A DNA stretch of 64,000 nt, taken from NCBI GenBank assembly GCA_047528285.1, contig CP180022.1, positions 930,001 to 994,000 of the forward strand. Reading direction: 5' to 3'. The translations under genes and the position numbers were made by a program. This document shows, one piece after another, positions 20,130 through 30,951 of this stretch; within the stretch, counting starts at the first letter, position 1, and each line of letters opens with the position of its first letter. This DNA comes from G047528285 sp047528285 (GTDB lineage Bacteria > Pseudomonadota > Gammaproteobacteria > Enterobacterales > Enterobacteriaceae). The notes beneath the pieces are model-generated. The model saw only the letters and a program-made list of their open reading frames with translations, had not been told where the DNA came from and made no database searches.

Positions 20130-22123
20130 AGCATCCTCATTAATTATGAAAAGACTGATTAAACACTTACAGATTGTCTATATATATAGGTATCTACAAG
20201 TTAATAAAGGCAAGGGCAATTATCGCTATTTTTCTTAGTTTTTAATGGTGTGTGATAATATTATTGTCAGAAGTATTTAGGAATACAGTTACTCTCCTTA
20301 GAAAATTTTTAAGAGTATTTATCTTGTTATCTTTATTTTTGTGTCTGGTCTCGGAGATAACAGATTTAACACTATGCTGTCATATTTAATATTCATACTA
20401 ATCGTTTTAATCGGTATACAAAAATACTTAGACCATATTGGTATAAATTGATCCATACAGTACAGCTCTCATGCTTACGGTTAAAAGCCTGATTTTAAGT
20501 TATGATGTCCACTTTGCATAGATTGAAAAAATTTTGATAAGCTAGTGCGAAAAATATCGACATGTTACCTTAATACGACTCTTTTCATTGCAAATATCTC
20601 TTAAAAATTTCTAGCGATCTAAAATATTGGATTCAATTTTTCTTAGTGATACCATAATAAATCTAACAATTAAACTCTACCAAGTTAAGTATTAATTTGA
20701 TTCTTTGTTTTTTATTTGTCTGTTTTTGATCGTGCTATCTAAGTGATGATTACCTAGATAGCATGGATATCTATGTCAATTTTTATTTACAGTAGTTATA
20801 ATTAGATATGTTCTAATACAGATTATCTATAATTCCTTCAGAATTGATAACGATTTCCTTGCTGTTCAAAACAGTGTTATGTCTTTTTTTTGAGTAATCC
20901 AGAAATAGATTAAATAACTGTTATAATGGATATATTCTTGCTATTTCATAGAAAGATAAGTTAAGAGTTAATATGATAAAATCTAATTTATACTTATTGC
21001 TGTTCTACGATAAAATTTTCTTGATCCCTATTTTATAGGGATGGATAAAATGTAGCATTATTTGGAGTGGGATATATGTTCTAAATTTTACTATCTTTTC
21101 GAGAGAATCTCAATTCATGGCTGATAATATATAAAAAAGGTTTTTCTGTATGGTGACCCTATATAAGATATATCAGATATTAGTGTATCTAAATATTCAT
21201 TATAGATGCTCGAACAGATACATCCGTTTAGTTGTTGATACTAATCGTTTCCACAAATCAAGGTTTGAGATATAGATGCCATTGGCAAATAAGTTATTAC
21301 ATTTTAAGCAGAAGAGTGTTGTGCGATCTATAACTGATATTGCTCTTATTCATTATTTTTAGAAGTTCTGTATTTAATGTGATGATAAGAACTTTATAAG
21401 TGAAATCAATCGTAAATGACAATGGCATATGAGTGCTTGCTGAAGCCGGGAATATTCCGATTTAATCAGCTTCTTATATCGAGCTTCTGAGATTTTTATC
21501 ATTTGTTGATAGATATATTGAAATAATATTAAAGATAACATCTTTTATTACGATGATATGTAAGTATTTAATGTTTTTTCGTGAGGCGCTGGAAATTATC
21601 CGGGATGTAACAGCCTTCGTTAATAGCGCTAAATGAGATTGGGTTATTAATTATCAACTAATAAGCTCCATCAGAAGATAGATACTGATCATTCACGGTT
21701 TTTATATAAAAACAGATCTAGCGAAAATCTTCAGATTTTATCGCAGGACGAGATTTTATTTTTGGCAATTTATCGAAATAAAAAGTTGGGGTAAATGAAA
21801 TTCGATATCGTCGTTTGTATTCCATAATCTCTACGGAGGCATTTCCTTGAGATGTTTTTCTGGAAGAAAATATAGAACAACAGCTAGCTAGATGGAAGCC
21901 AATATGATTAGTTATAGGAAAGTATAGAATTATTATGAGATCGCGTCCTAATTTAAAATTAGCTCTATTCTATAAGAGAATTATGTAGAAGTTCTATCGC
22001 ATTTTCTGCAGGGATGCTACTAATAAGTAAACAGTATCGTTAAATTTTGTTTTATGCGGTAATATTTTTCGTGAATCAATCCAGATTCGCTTTAGTCAAT
22101 TAGAGGTTGAGCGAATAAACATA
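20130..22123. other. AT-rich stretch, unidentified decayed sequence
   Basis: Two kilobases between ddlA and ybgI. Codon-like composition is visible on the plus strand around 21420-21900, including MFFREALEIIRDVTAFVNSA near 21570. Stops interrupt every frame, and I cannot assign a family. No RNA gene is seen. Confidence 0.4.
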
Positions 22124-22870
22124 TTATGCAGGATTGGCGATTTCAATGAAAGTGACAGAAAAATCATATTTTTTTGTCAGCCACTCACCGAGTGCGCGGA
22201 TCCCGCCGCACTCGGTGGCGTGATGACCGGCAGAATAAAAATGTATGCCTCGTTCCCTGGCAATGTGAACAGTCTGTTCAGATACTTCGCCGGTAATAAA
22301 TGCGTCCATACCAGCTTGCGCTGCTAGCTCTAAAAATTCCTGTCCGCCGCCGGTACACCAGGCTAGTTGTTTTATCTTAGCCGTCCCGTTATCGTTGCCA
22401 CAATGCAATATGTTTCGCCCTAGCGTTTGTTCAATGTGCAGACGTAACTCTTCGCCGCAGAGGGGCGAAGCGAGCTCCCCCTGCATGACCAGCTGATCTA
22501 AGGTTCCTGTTATTCGAATATCTAGCATGGCAGCAAGCTGCGCATTATTACCTAATTCGGGGTGAACGTCTAGCGGCAAATGCCAAGCATATAAATTAAT
22601 ATTGTTAGCAAGCAATGTTTTTAATCGTAGGCGCTTTATGCCGCTTATAATCGATGTTTCATTTTTCCAAAAATAGCCATGATGTACGATAACCGCATCG
22701 GCGTTTAGCGCCAGGGCGTTATCCAGAAGCGCTTGACAGGCAGTAATACCGGTAACAATACGGAATACATCCTCACGCCCTTCCACTTGTAGGCCGTTAG
22801 GCGCATGGTCTAGAAAAGCTAAACTATTAAGTTTTTTATTGATTAACTTTTCTAGTACATAATTATTCAT
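22124..22870 (-). CDS. ybgI: NIF3-like metal-binding protein YbgI
   Basis: A 248-residue member of the NIF3/DUF34 family, collinear with E. coli YbgI (247). The dinuclear metal ligands are visible in VIVHHGYFW and in the C-terminal GHHATECGG segment, with ITGEVSEQT between them. The family has a toroidal hexamer with a metal site in each subunit. The name GTP cyclohydrolase 1 type 2 homolog is only an annotation legacy, and the true role is unresolved. In E. coli phr precedes ybgI, but nothing like photolyase is recognisable upstream here. Its retention as a lone gene suggests a basic housekeeping or metabolite-repair role. Confidence 0.93.
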   Translation of the reverse strand: MNNYVLEKLINKKLNSLAFLDHAPNGLQVEGREDVFRIVTGITACQALLDNALALNADAVIVHHGYFWKNETSIISGIKRLRLKTLLANNINLYAWHLPLDVHPELGNNAQLAAMLDIRITGTLDQLVMQGELASPLCGEELRLHIEQTLGRNILHCGNDNGTAKIKQLAWCTGGGQEFLELAAQAGMDAFITGEVSEQTVHIARERGIHFYSAGHHATECGGIRALGEWLTKKYDFSVTFIEIANPA

Positions 22871-25171
22871 TAATTCACCTACGGTATAATTTTAAGAAAT
22901 CTCAACAATTCGAAGATAATAAGTTTGATGTATTATTATGAAACCCAAGTTATTCTTTTTTTCAAAAAAGAATAACTTGGGTTTCTGGCGAGGTTGAATC
23001 TGTATTCATGAAAGATTTACATAGTAATAGTATCATAACTAACTGCAATAATCAATCTGTTTTGATATTACAATATTGTTCCTGCTAATTCTGATATAGC
23101 ATTATGGATGCCTCATAAGATATACTGAAAAGTTCAATATTTATTAGGTTTTAAATTGATCTAGAAATATCACTGTTTTTATATTTTTTACTTGATTTAG
23201 CTCTATTTTATCTTATTTAATCACTTTCTTCTTCTGCGATTGGCTAGAAAATAGAAATTTTTTGTTAATCTTTAACTGTTTTTTTAGAATAGGTTAAATA
23301 AGAAAAACAGCGTTTATGTCGGCAGATCTAAATTTTTATGATTATTTCTACAATCATTAATAAAACATGCAATGAGTAAGGATGCTACCTTCTTAATGTG
23401 CTAAGACGCTAGTCTTAGCTAGATATAGATCTATCCTAAATCTTGGGATGTTTACTACACTTTTCTTATTAATTTATTAAAATTAATGTGTTAGTGATAT
23501 CTTCATCTTTTAATCTTTTAAGATCGGTGTATAAATACTTTTATATTTTATAATATATATTTTATATCTATCTTGGTGTTAATAATTTTTAGGGGAAGAG
23601 ATGTTCAAATTTCGTTATTTTTCAATATTGGTTTTTTCTGTAATTAACGAAATATAAATATGATAGTTTCGAGTTAGACTGCGTCCTATAGGTAAAAATA
23701 ATCGTGAAATATTTATGATCGAGTTACACTCGATAACAAAGCTATGTTGACTAAATCAATCTTCTGAAGATAATTTTTTATTAAGAAACATTGAAAAACG
23801 CCATATAACATAAGTGTAAGCGTTAGTAAAGGTTAAGAGGGGATATAGAAAAGTAATGTTTTTCGGATCATCTAGATTGTAGACAATTAAAATTGTTTCC
23901 AGTATTTATTGGTTTACAAAAAAAATTTAAATCAATAATTATGAATCTGTCTAGGTTTTTATTATGATTGGTATGAGTAATGTATGATAACATGTAGTTG
24001 TAATTAATATTTTATGTAAAGCACCTATTCAACTATGCTTTATATATCATATATAGAAAGTAATATAAGAATTTTAGATGTTTCTCTGCTGTCAAGGTTT
24101 CGTGATTCGCAGCTTTGCTGATGTACATTCCGATGATGATAAGACCGATATTTAAGATGTTGTTAGTATTGTTAATATTGCTGTGTACTATTTTTTCTTA
24201 TGCGATCTTTTTTCTTTAACTGATTGATAAAGCATTTTGCAGAAATCCCAATACCTTTTGTCTTTAATGATGTTCTGTTAGCCTAGATAACCTTTATAGG
24301 GCTATAATATCACTATTATTTTTCTTCCATGTTAGGTTTTCCATCCCCTAAATTATACTAGAAAAGAGAAGCAATGTTACTTGAAGTAGAGCAATTAGTT
24401 TTTGTTTTCGTTATTAGGTTCTAACAAGTATGCTGGGGTTATATTAGAGATATTGTATTGTTTCTATTTTTCTCCTTATTTTTCAGCTTAGTTTATTGCA
24501 TAATTGGCGTTTTTTACCTTGTATTTTTTTTATTTATCCATATGTAGATAACATCTTTTACGGCGGGATAATAGGATGATGCTGTAATAGGGTGATATAC
24601 TTATTTCTCTCTTAGAGAAGGCAATTTTATAAAGAATATTATACATATAATAATTTAGTGAAAAATGTAATCAAATGTTTATTGCGATAGAAAGACATCG
24701 CTGCAATATTCGGTTTGCTATAATTTGTATACAATTTTTTTATAATTTCTAGGGAGAATAAATATTCTGGATAACTTAAAATGGCACTTGTTATTTGTTT
24801 AAGGATAATATTTTATTGCTATTTATTTTTCTGTTTTTCCTGAATCGGTATGTGAGAGTTGCATTGTATTGTAGGAACTGAGAATTTTCTGGAAGGAGGC
24901 AACAGTTTTCAAGGGTTGGATTTAAATACTCTATATTTGAATATGTTATCTCCGGATAATTTTATTAGCGCATTTTGTTCGCGTGGCTATTCATGTTTAT
25001 CAAGATCAGAGCAGAGAAAATTTATCTTTTGTCTACCAGACATTACATTACAATTGTCGAGATTATTAATATATTAACTAGACTTATGGGCTAAATATGG
25101 TATTTATATCTGAAAATTGACTACTAACCTGTATACATCATAAATTAACAATCAATATATTAATATTCAAA
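22871..25171. other. Long AT-rich spacer between ybgI and emrD
   Basis: There are 2.3 kb without an intact gene. The one clear structure is the long palindrome at 22941-22984. A 72-codon plus-strand frame at 24859-25077 (starting MHCIVGTENFLEGGNSFQGL) has no recognisable family and is probably chance or a fragment. No photolyase remnant was found upstream of ybgI. Confidence 0.45.
22941..22984. terminator. Perfect 44-base palindrome (21-base arms)
   Basis: The left arm starts AAACCCAAGTTATTC and runs into six T; the loop is TC; the right arm is the exact reverse complement, ending GAATAACTTGGGTTT. Every base of the 21-base arms pairs. It lies 71-114 bases upstream of the ybgI start, so in the ybgI transcript it would be in the leader, or it may be the terminator of a vanished upstream gene. 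The lack of a T run after the stem argues against a standard intrinsic terminator on either strand. It could also be an insertion footprint. Confidence 0.5.
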
Positions 25172-26389
25172 ATGAATTACATGATGAATTTGCGGGTGTT
25201 TTCTGTATTAATTCCATTAATTATCCTTGTGTCCGTCGGGCAAATGGCACAAACTATTTATGTACCGAGTATTCCTCTTATCGCTCAAGATCTGATGGTT
25301 AGCGAAGGGGCGATACAGCAGCTGATGGCTGCTTATCTCCTGTGTTATGGAGGATCGCAGCTTATTTACGGCCCGCTCTCTGATCTGGTGGGAAGAAGAC
25401 CAATCATCCTGAGCGGGATGTTGATCTTCTGCTTCGGAACTTTGCTAGCCATACTTAGTAATTCTCTGTCGCTGATGACGTTTTCTTGTGGTATTCAAGG
25501 TATTGGCACCGGTGTCGGCGGTGTTATGGCTCGGACTTTGCCTAGGGATATCTGTGATGGGAGTTCATTACGACGGGCTAACAGTTTTCTTAATATGGGT
25601 ATTTTAATTAGTCCGTTACTAGCGCCACTGATAGGGGGGATGCTTTCTACCCATCTAGGCTGGCGATCTTGTTTTTCTTTTCTGTTATTTTTAAGTTGCA
25701 GTGTCAGTTTTCTGGTTTGGGTGGGTTTGCCGGAAACGCGCCCTGTTTTTCCGGCGGGAAAACAGCGAAGCTTTGTATTTTGGCATCTTTTGAGTCAAAA
25801 GGTATTTAATCACTATCTCTTAATGTTGATTTGTGGACTTGCTGGAATTGTCGCTTTCGAAGCTAGTAGCGGGGTATTGTTAGGTAATATGGGATTAACC
25901 GGTCGTGAAGTTAGCCTGTTATTTATTATGCCAGTGTCCGGGACGTTTCTTGGAGCCTGGTATGCTGGGCGTACCAGCAGGTCGTTTAACGCTCTAATGT
26001 GGCGCGCAGTGTTTAGTTGCTTGCTGGCAGGGATATTAATGTGGATGCCAGCCTGGTTTGGGATCATAACCAGATGGACACTGCTGGTTCCCGCCGGACT
26101 GTTTTTTTTCGGCGCTGGGCTGCTGTTTCCGCTGGCTACCAGCGGTGCGATGGAGCCTTATCCTTATTTTGCAGGTACTGCGGGTGCTCTGGTTGGAGGG
26201 TTTCAGAATGTTGGCTCAGGTATTATTGCTGGAGTTTCCTCTCTGTTGCCGCAGCAAGGCCAGTTTAATCTGGGAATGATAACCTTTGTCATGGGTTTAT
26301 TAATTCTCCTGTGCTGGCTTTCTCTATTGCAAATCATGGATCCTGCTAAAGTTCAATCATCGTACAATGATGTGGATGGGATGAGTTAA
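25172..26389 (+). CDS. emrD: Multidrug efflux transporter EmrD (MFS)
   Basis: A 405-residue major facilitator transporter (E. coli EmrD has 394), predicted to have 12 membrane helices. VSVGQMAQTIYVPSIPLIAQ in helix 1 and the following loop, motif A-like GPLSDLVGRRP between helices 2 and 3, and GIGTGVGGVMARTLPRD all match EmrD, as do FFFGAGLLFPLATSGAMEP and GTAGALVGG. EmrD is a proton-driven exporter of uncouplers and amphipathic compounds in the inner membrane. The start could be either of the Met codons at positions 4-5. The C-terminal half is fully intact. Keeping a drug exporter in a sheltered symbiont is unusual; the real substrate may be a metabolite. Confidence 0.93.
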   Translation: MNYMMNLRVFSVLIPLIILVSVGQMAQTIYVPSIPLIAQDLMVSEGAIQQLMAAYLLCYGGSQLIYGPLSDLVGRRPIILSGMLIFCFGTLLAILSNSLSLMTFSCGIQGIGTGVGGVMARTLPRDICDGSSLRRANSFLNMGILISPLLAPLIGGMLSTHLGWRSCFSFLLFLSCSVSFLVWVGLPETRPVFPAGKQRSFVFWHLLSQKVFNHYLLMLICGLAGIVAFEASSGVLLGNMGLTGREVSLLFIMPVSGTFLGAWYAGRTSRSFNALMWRAVFSCLLAGILMWMPAWFGIITRWTLLVPAGLFFFGAGLLFPLATSGAMEPYPYFAGTAGALVGGFQNVGSGIIAGVSSLLPQQGQFNLGMITFVMGLLILLCWLSLLQIMDPAKVQSSYNDVDGMS

Positions 26390-28141
26390 GTTTTTTGAAA
26401 GATTTATTCTTTACGAGGCTTGTTAAGAATGGTAGTGGTTATCACACATGGTAAATTGTCTGCTCATTTCGTTAATTGTTTTGGTTATGGATCCTACTTA
26501 TCAAGGAATTGCCATATTTAGGATGTTGGTTACTAAACCTCTATAGGTTTTTATTTGAAAGGAAAGTAGTGTTAGCGCTTCTTGGATAATTTTTCAAAAA
26601 AACCCCTGATAAAAGATATTAGATCATGGATGTTTCATGGAACACTTCACACTAAAATTGTGAAGTGTTAAATAGAGAATTGCTATATTTATTTATCAAG
26701 AACTACAGATGGCATTATTCCTTATATGGTAACTTAGAGAAATATAACGTCTAAGTCAGTTTCCGTTTTATTATCTTGAAAGATACTATAAAAGCTCATC
26801 AGGAGCCTTTTTGTAAAGCTGACGGAGATCCAGGATTAATTCGCGTACTATGATAGCAATTTCAGTATAACTCTACATTTTCTTAAGCATATCGTGTAAT
26901 TCATTAAAAAGCTGCCTCTTCGCTAAGTAACTTGATGATGTTAGGTGCTAAGTTAGATTTTTTTGATAAAAATATTAGAATACATATAATTAGATGGCTT
27001 TATTATGGATTGCTTTTAATTTTTAAAATAAATGGTTTTACGAAAAAGATGTTTAATGTGAATATATGATTTAAATTATTCTTCCGTATTCAATGGAATC
27101 TTTTGATTTATTAGATGACTCGTTAAGTTCAATAAAACAGAATAAATAGATTGTTTATAAGTTATTTATAAAAAGATGAGGCTGAATTTTCTTAAAGTAT
27201 CAATGATTTCTGTATGTTTGTGTATTTCTCAGTCTAAAAATGATCTAAAGTGTATTATGTTTATGCGACGACTATAAGTATGTCATGAAAATCATGATAT
27301 GGATTATTATTAGCCATATATAATGGTGTTATTTCTTCTGTTTTACAGAAGAAAAGGATTTTTTGTTAGTAATTATGGAATTCATAACTCTTACTTTTTG
27401 TAATTTTAAAATGTATTAGTAATAATATATTCAGGCTTAATACTAATAACCTTTTTTTGTACTATTATCTATTCATTTAGAGGAGTTTATGTATGGTTAT
27501 ATCGATGATAGACATTGTCTCTTATTTATTTACTGAGTCATTTTCAAAAGCAAAGGAGAAAGTGTAATATTTTAAATACTGCTTATAAATGTAGTGTAAT
27601 TACCTATTATCAAATAATCAATTAAATTGAACTTTAATGACTTTACTGAAAAATAGCTGATATAAAATATTTTTCTATGATTTTTTTAAAATGAAGAATC
27701 TATATAATCAAAAATTTTGATCAACAACAAATTCACTCATATAGATATTAAAACTTTAGTTAGGTGGTAGATATAACTTTTATAGCGCATAGAATTCGCA
27801 TAATGGTCGGTAGATACGTAAAAAGAGATCACGGAAAATATGATTTGTCAACATCTCCCGGGTAAGGAGATGTTGGAGGATATGCTTTTATGAAAAGGTT
27901 GCAGATATATAAATAACCCTTCAACGTTGCTACAAGTCTGAGATCGTGATTTAAAGTGGTACGGGATAAAGTGGTATATAAAACTAACTCCTCAGGACCC
28001 TAAATATACAAGTAAAAATATTTTCCTTCGTTTTTTATAAAACACACTAACGGATGGATCGTTATTTGGGGCGCGGTTTTTATATTGGTCATTAAAAATA
28101 TTTGGCCTTGCCCAGTGTCCTATGGCCAGCTTTAACTGGTG
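26390..28141. other. AT-rich spacer between emrD and kdsA
   Basis: There are 1.75 kb with no recognisable gene. It contains the hairpin at 26641-26669. The 26700-27700 part is extremely AT-rich with stops in all frames. Confidence 0.5.
26641..26669. terminator. Hairpin downstream of emrD
   Basis: AACACTTCACA, a 7-base loop (CTAAAAT) and TGTGAAGTGTT form perfect 11-base arms 250 bases after the emrD stop. There is no strong T tail, so intrinsic termination is uncertain; a transcript-protecting 3' hairpin is also possible. Confidence 0.4.
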
Positions 28142-28996
28142 TTAGTGGCTAGTGTCAAGTTCGGGAAATGATTTGACCAGTTCATCAATCGCCTTCATTT
28201 GGTATAAAAATGACTCTAGCTTGGCCAATGGCAAGGCCGATGCAGCATCACATTTAGCATTCATCGGATCTGGATGGGCTTCAATGAACATACCGGCGAG
28301 GCCAACTGCCATCCCAGCGCGGGCCAGCTCGCTCACTTGCGCACATCGTCCTCCGGAGGCTACGCTGAACGGCTCACGAGTTTGCAGCGCATGGGTAACA
28401 TCAAAAATTACTGGGCAACCGCCAGAAACCTGCTTCATCACGTTAAAGCCAAGCATGTCAACCACCAAATTGTCATAGCCAAAATTGCTTCCACGATCGC
28501 ACAAAATAATTTTGTGATTTCCGAATTCATGAAACTTATCAACGATGTTCCCGACTTGTCCTGGGCTGATAAACTGCGGTTTTTTTACGTTGATTACTGC
28601 ACCGGTTTGAGCCAAAGCTTGAACCAGATCGGTTTGGCGGGCCAAAAATGCCGGCAACTGGATCACATCAACTACTTTTGCTACAGTATGTGCTTGGCTG
28701 GCTTCATGCACATCGGTTATTACTTTCACGCCAAACTCTGCCTTTAGCTTTCTGAAGATCTTCATACCTTCTTCTAGGCCCGGTCCGCGATAGGAATGAA
28801 TGGAGGAGCGATTCGCTTTATCAAATGACGCTTTGAATACATAAGGAATACCTAATTTTTCCGTTACTGTAATATAGTGTTCGCATATATGCATTGCTAA
28901 ATCGCACGATTCCAGTACGTTCGTTCCTCCAAAGAGAAGAAATGGCAGATTGTTAGCTACTTTTATATCCCCAATATTGACCACTAAATGTTTCAT
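28142..28996 (-). CDS. kdsA: KDO-8-phosphate synthase
   Basis: KdsA condenses phosphoenolpyruvate with arabinose-5-phosphate to KDO-8-phosphate, the first committed step to the KDO of LPS inner core. It has 284 residues, as in E. coli. LLFGGTNVLESCDLAMHICE near the N-terminus, KASFDKANRSSIHSYRGPG, FLARQTDLV, KKPQFISPGQ, CDRGSNFGYDNLVVDM and FIEAHPDP cover the active site. It is the last gene of the hemA-prfA-prmC-sirB-kdsA cluster known from E. coli. The gap to prmC (about 1.1 kb) is where sirB2 and sirB1 should lie. It indicates that LPS is still made. Confidence 0.97.
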   Translation of the reverse strand: MKHLVVNIGDIKVANNLPFLLFGGTNVLESCDLAMHICEHYITVTEKLGIPYVFKASFDKANRSSIHSYRGPGLEEGMKIFRKLKAEFGVKVITDVHEASQAHTVAKVVDVIQLPAFLARQTDLVQALAQTGAVINVKKPQFISPGQVGNIVDKFHEFGNHKIILCDRGSNFGYDNLVVDMLGFNVMKQVSGGCPVIFDVTHALQTREPFSVASGGRCAQVSELARAGMAVGLAGMFIEAHPDPMNAKCDAASALPLAKLESFLYQMKAIDELVKSFPELDTSH

Positions 28997-30114
28997 GCTT
29001 TACCTTTTTATTAAATTTAGGAGTTACTTATCGGAAATCTGGTGAAGATCAATATTAGGATAACAGATTCTTTTCTCGATAGAGTACATCTAGATTTTAA
29101 TGATTTCGTTGCCAGGGATCTTATCTTAGACGGCTAAACGAAGTGTTTGAAGTTGTTTTTTTATGCGGAAATGCTTCATTGCTGACATAAATTAATTATC
29201 GTTGATGTATTTTGTTTAAGTGGTATCTTTGATTAAACCCAAGATGGTTTTCTGGAGTGTAACATAAATCTGATTGACGTTTTATTTACCTCATCTTTTA
29301 TGATATTATTTTATATGTATGTAACAATATAAATATACTCCGTTTCAAGATTCTTCTCTATGAATTTTATCTGCTTGTCGAGGGTGTTAATTTTTGAAAG
29401 ATATTTATTTTGTATGAATTCATTTGATCATCATTGATGGGTTTTATTCGCCAGATTTTTTTGTTAAACCAGTTATGTAATAATGGGCGAAGATACCATA
29501 TTTTTCTGGAAAAATAACTGATATTATGAAATTCAAAGCGAGGCAATCAATTTTGTCGCCGCATAAAAAGATTATATCTAGAAGATATAGGTGTATCGAA
29601 GATAAAGACAAACATCGCTAAGAATTTAAGTGATAAAATATACAAATCAACAATCGAAGCTAATCTTTCTGCCCTAGATCGGAGTGAATAGGAAAGGCCA
29701 CCGTCTACCAATTTTTTTTGTTATCCTTTGCAACTGAGCACGGATACTATTGATGGATAAAATCAGAGGTCTGACTGCGGGAGTTTTGGTAAAGAGTAGT
29801 ATCTCCTTTGATTATGAAGAGATTGTTTATACTTAAAATTCTAAATTATTCTTATATTTTTAATTTTTAATAAGTGTAAGCTTAGGAAGCCTTTATAAGG
29901 CAGCATGAATGAGAGATAAATATGAGGTTTTCCTAAATAGGAAGAAAATAATCAGCACATAACATGACTGCAAACATCAGATCATGAAATAAAAAAATGA
30001 TTTACTCCATATGCTTAAAATATATCCTTCCTTTATTGATCGTTCATTTTTTTGTTGTACTACAAAGTATATAAATTTCCATATTTTTATTATGGTTTCT
30101 TTAGAGCGCTGTTT
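28997..30114 (-). pseudogene. Probable sirB2-sirB1 remnants
   Basis: In E. coli sirB2 and sirB1 lie between prmC and kdsA, and here the interval contains no intact gene. Two weak minus-strand matches to SirB1 occur in the right order. WRIKPI is near 29445 (family WLINPF). EIIKI followed after a stop by MYSIEKRI lies near 29050-29110 (family xEVIRAQIxxIExK, close to the C-terminus). No SirB2 membrane segment is recognisable. The assignment rests mostly on synteny; the sequence matches alone would not be enough. Confidence 0.35.
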
Positions 30115-30951
30115 TCACCACTGTCCCTGGCTTACACGCTCATTGTTTCCATAATCGCGAATGGTAGATATCTGCCGAAAACCTGCTAAGGTAAGGTGGG
30201 TTCGTACTGTTTCACCTTGATTCCAGCCATGCTCTAGTAGGAGCCAACTTCCTGGTAGCAAATTCGTGCCTACTCTGCGGCAAATTGCTATCAAATCCTG
30301 AAGACCTCCTTTCCCTGCCACCAGAGCGCTGATTGGCTCGTAGCGCACATCTCCTTGTGAAAGATGGGGATCTCTCGCTTCAATATAGGGTGGATTACTC
30401 ACAATAAGATTATAGTGTTGCAATTGAAATGGTTTATACCAATTACCTTCATAAAAGTGTACATTATGCAACCCTAGGCGTGTGGCGTTATCTTTGGCGA
30501 GAGTTATAGCTTCAGGTAAGCGATCAATGCCAGTTATTTGCCATTCTGGTCGTTCTGAGGCTAGTGCTAGTGCAATGGCGCCGCTACCAGTTCCTAGATC
30601 CAGCACCTTGGCGTGAGTGGGTAGTAATAGCTCAAGTGCGCGCTGAACAAGACATTCGGTATCGGGACGTGGAATCAAAGTAGCAGTCGATACGTGTAAT
30701 TGCAAAGACCAGAATTCACATTCTCCTGTCAAATAGGCTATTGGCTCGCCCTGTTCTCGGCGTGCTAATAACGTTGTTAGCATATCGAATTGTGTATTCG
30801 TTAATGGCGTTTCGCCGAAGGAGAGAATTTTAGTTCGCGTAGCGCCGGTCACTAGCAGTAGGAGGATTTCGGCATCACGCTTGGCGCTGGGGCTAAAAGC
30901 CAAGCGCAGCCGTGCACTAGCCTGCGTTAGCCATTGTTGCCAAGTTATCAT
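30115..30951 (-). CDS. prmC: Release-factor glutamine methyltransferase
   Basis: PrmC methylates the Gln of the GGQ motif in release factors RF1 and RF2 and raises their activity. It has 278 residues (277 in E. coli). The N-terminal helical domain includes IAYLTGECEFW, the SAM-binding loop is VLDLGTGSGAIALAL (about residues 116-130), and the catalytic NPPY motif is SNPPYIEARDP (Asn186). Its ATG overlaps the prfA stop by four bases (ATGA), so it is coupled to its substrate RF1. The C-terminus is intact. Confidence 0.97.
   Translation of the reverse strand: MITWQQWLTQASARLRLAFSPSAKRDAEILLLLVTGATRTKILSFGETPLTNTQFDMLTTLLARREQGEPIAYLTGECEFWSLQLHVSTATLIPRPDTECLVQRALELLLPTHAKVLDLGTGSGAIALALASERPEWQITGIDRLPEAITLAKDNATRLGLHNVHFYEGNWYKPFQLQHYNLIVSNPPYIEARDPHLSQGDVRYEPISALVAGKGGLQDLIAICRRVGTNLLPGSWLLLEHGWNQGETVRTHLTLAGFRQISTIRDYGNNERVSQGQW

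Noticed and set aside
28274..28747. A 157-codon plus-strand frame.
   Set aside because: It is antisense to intact kdsA and reads as a mirrored codon pattern without recognisable domains.
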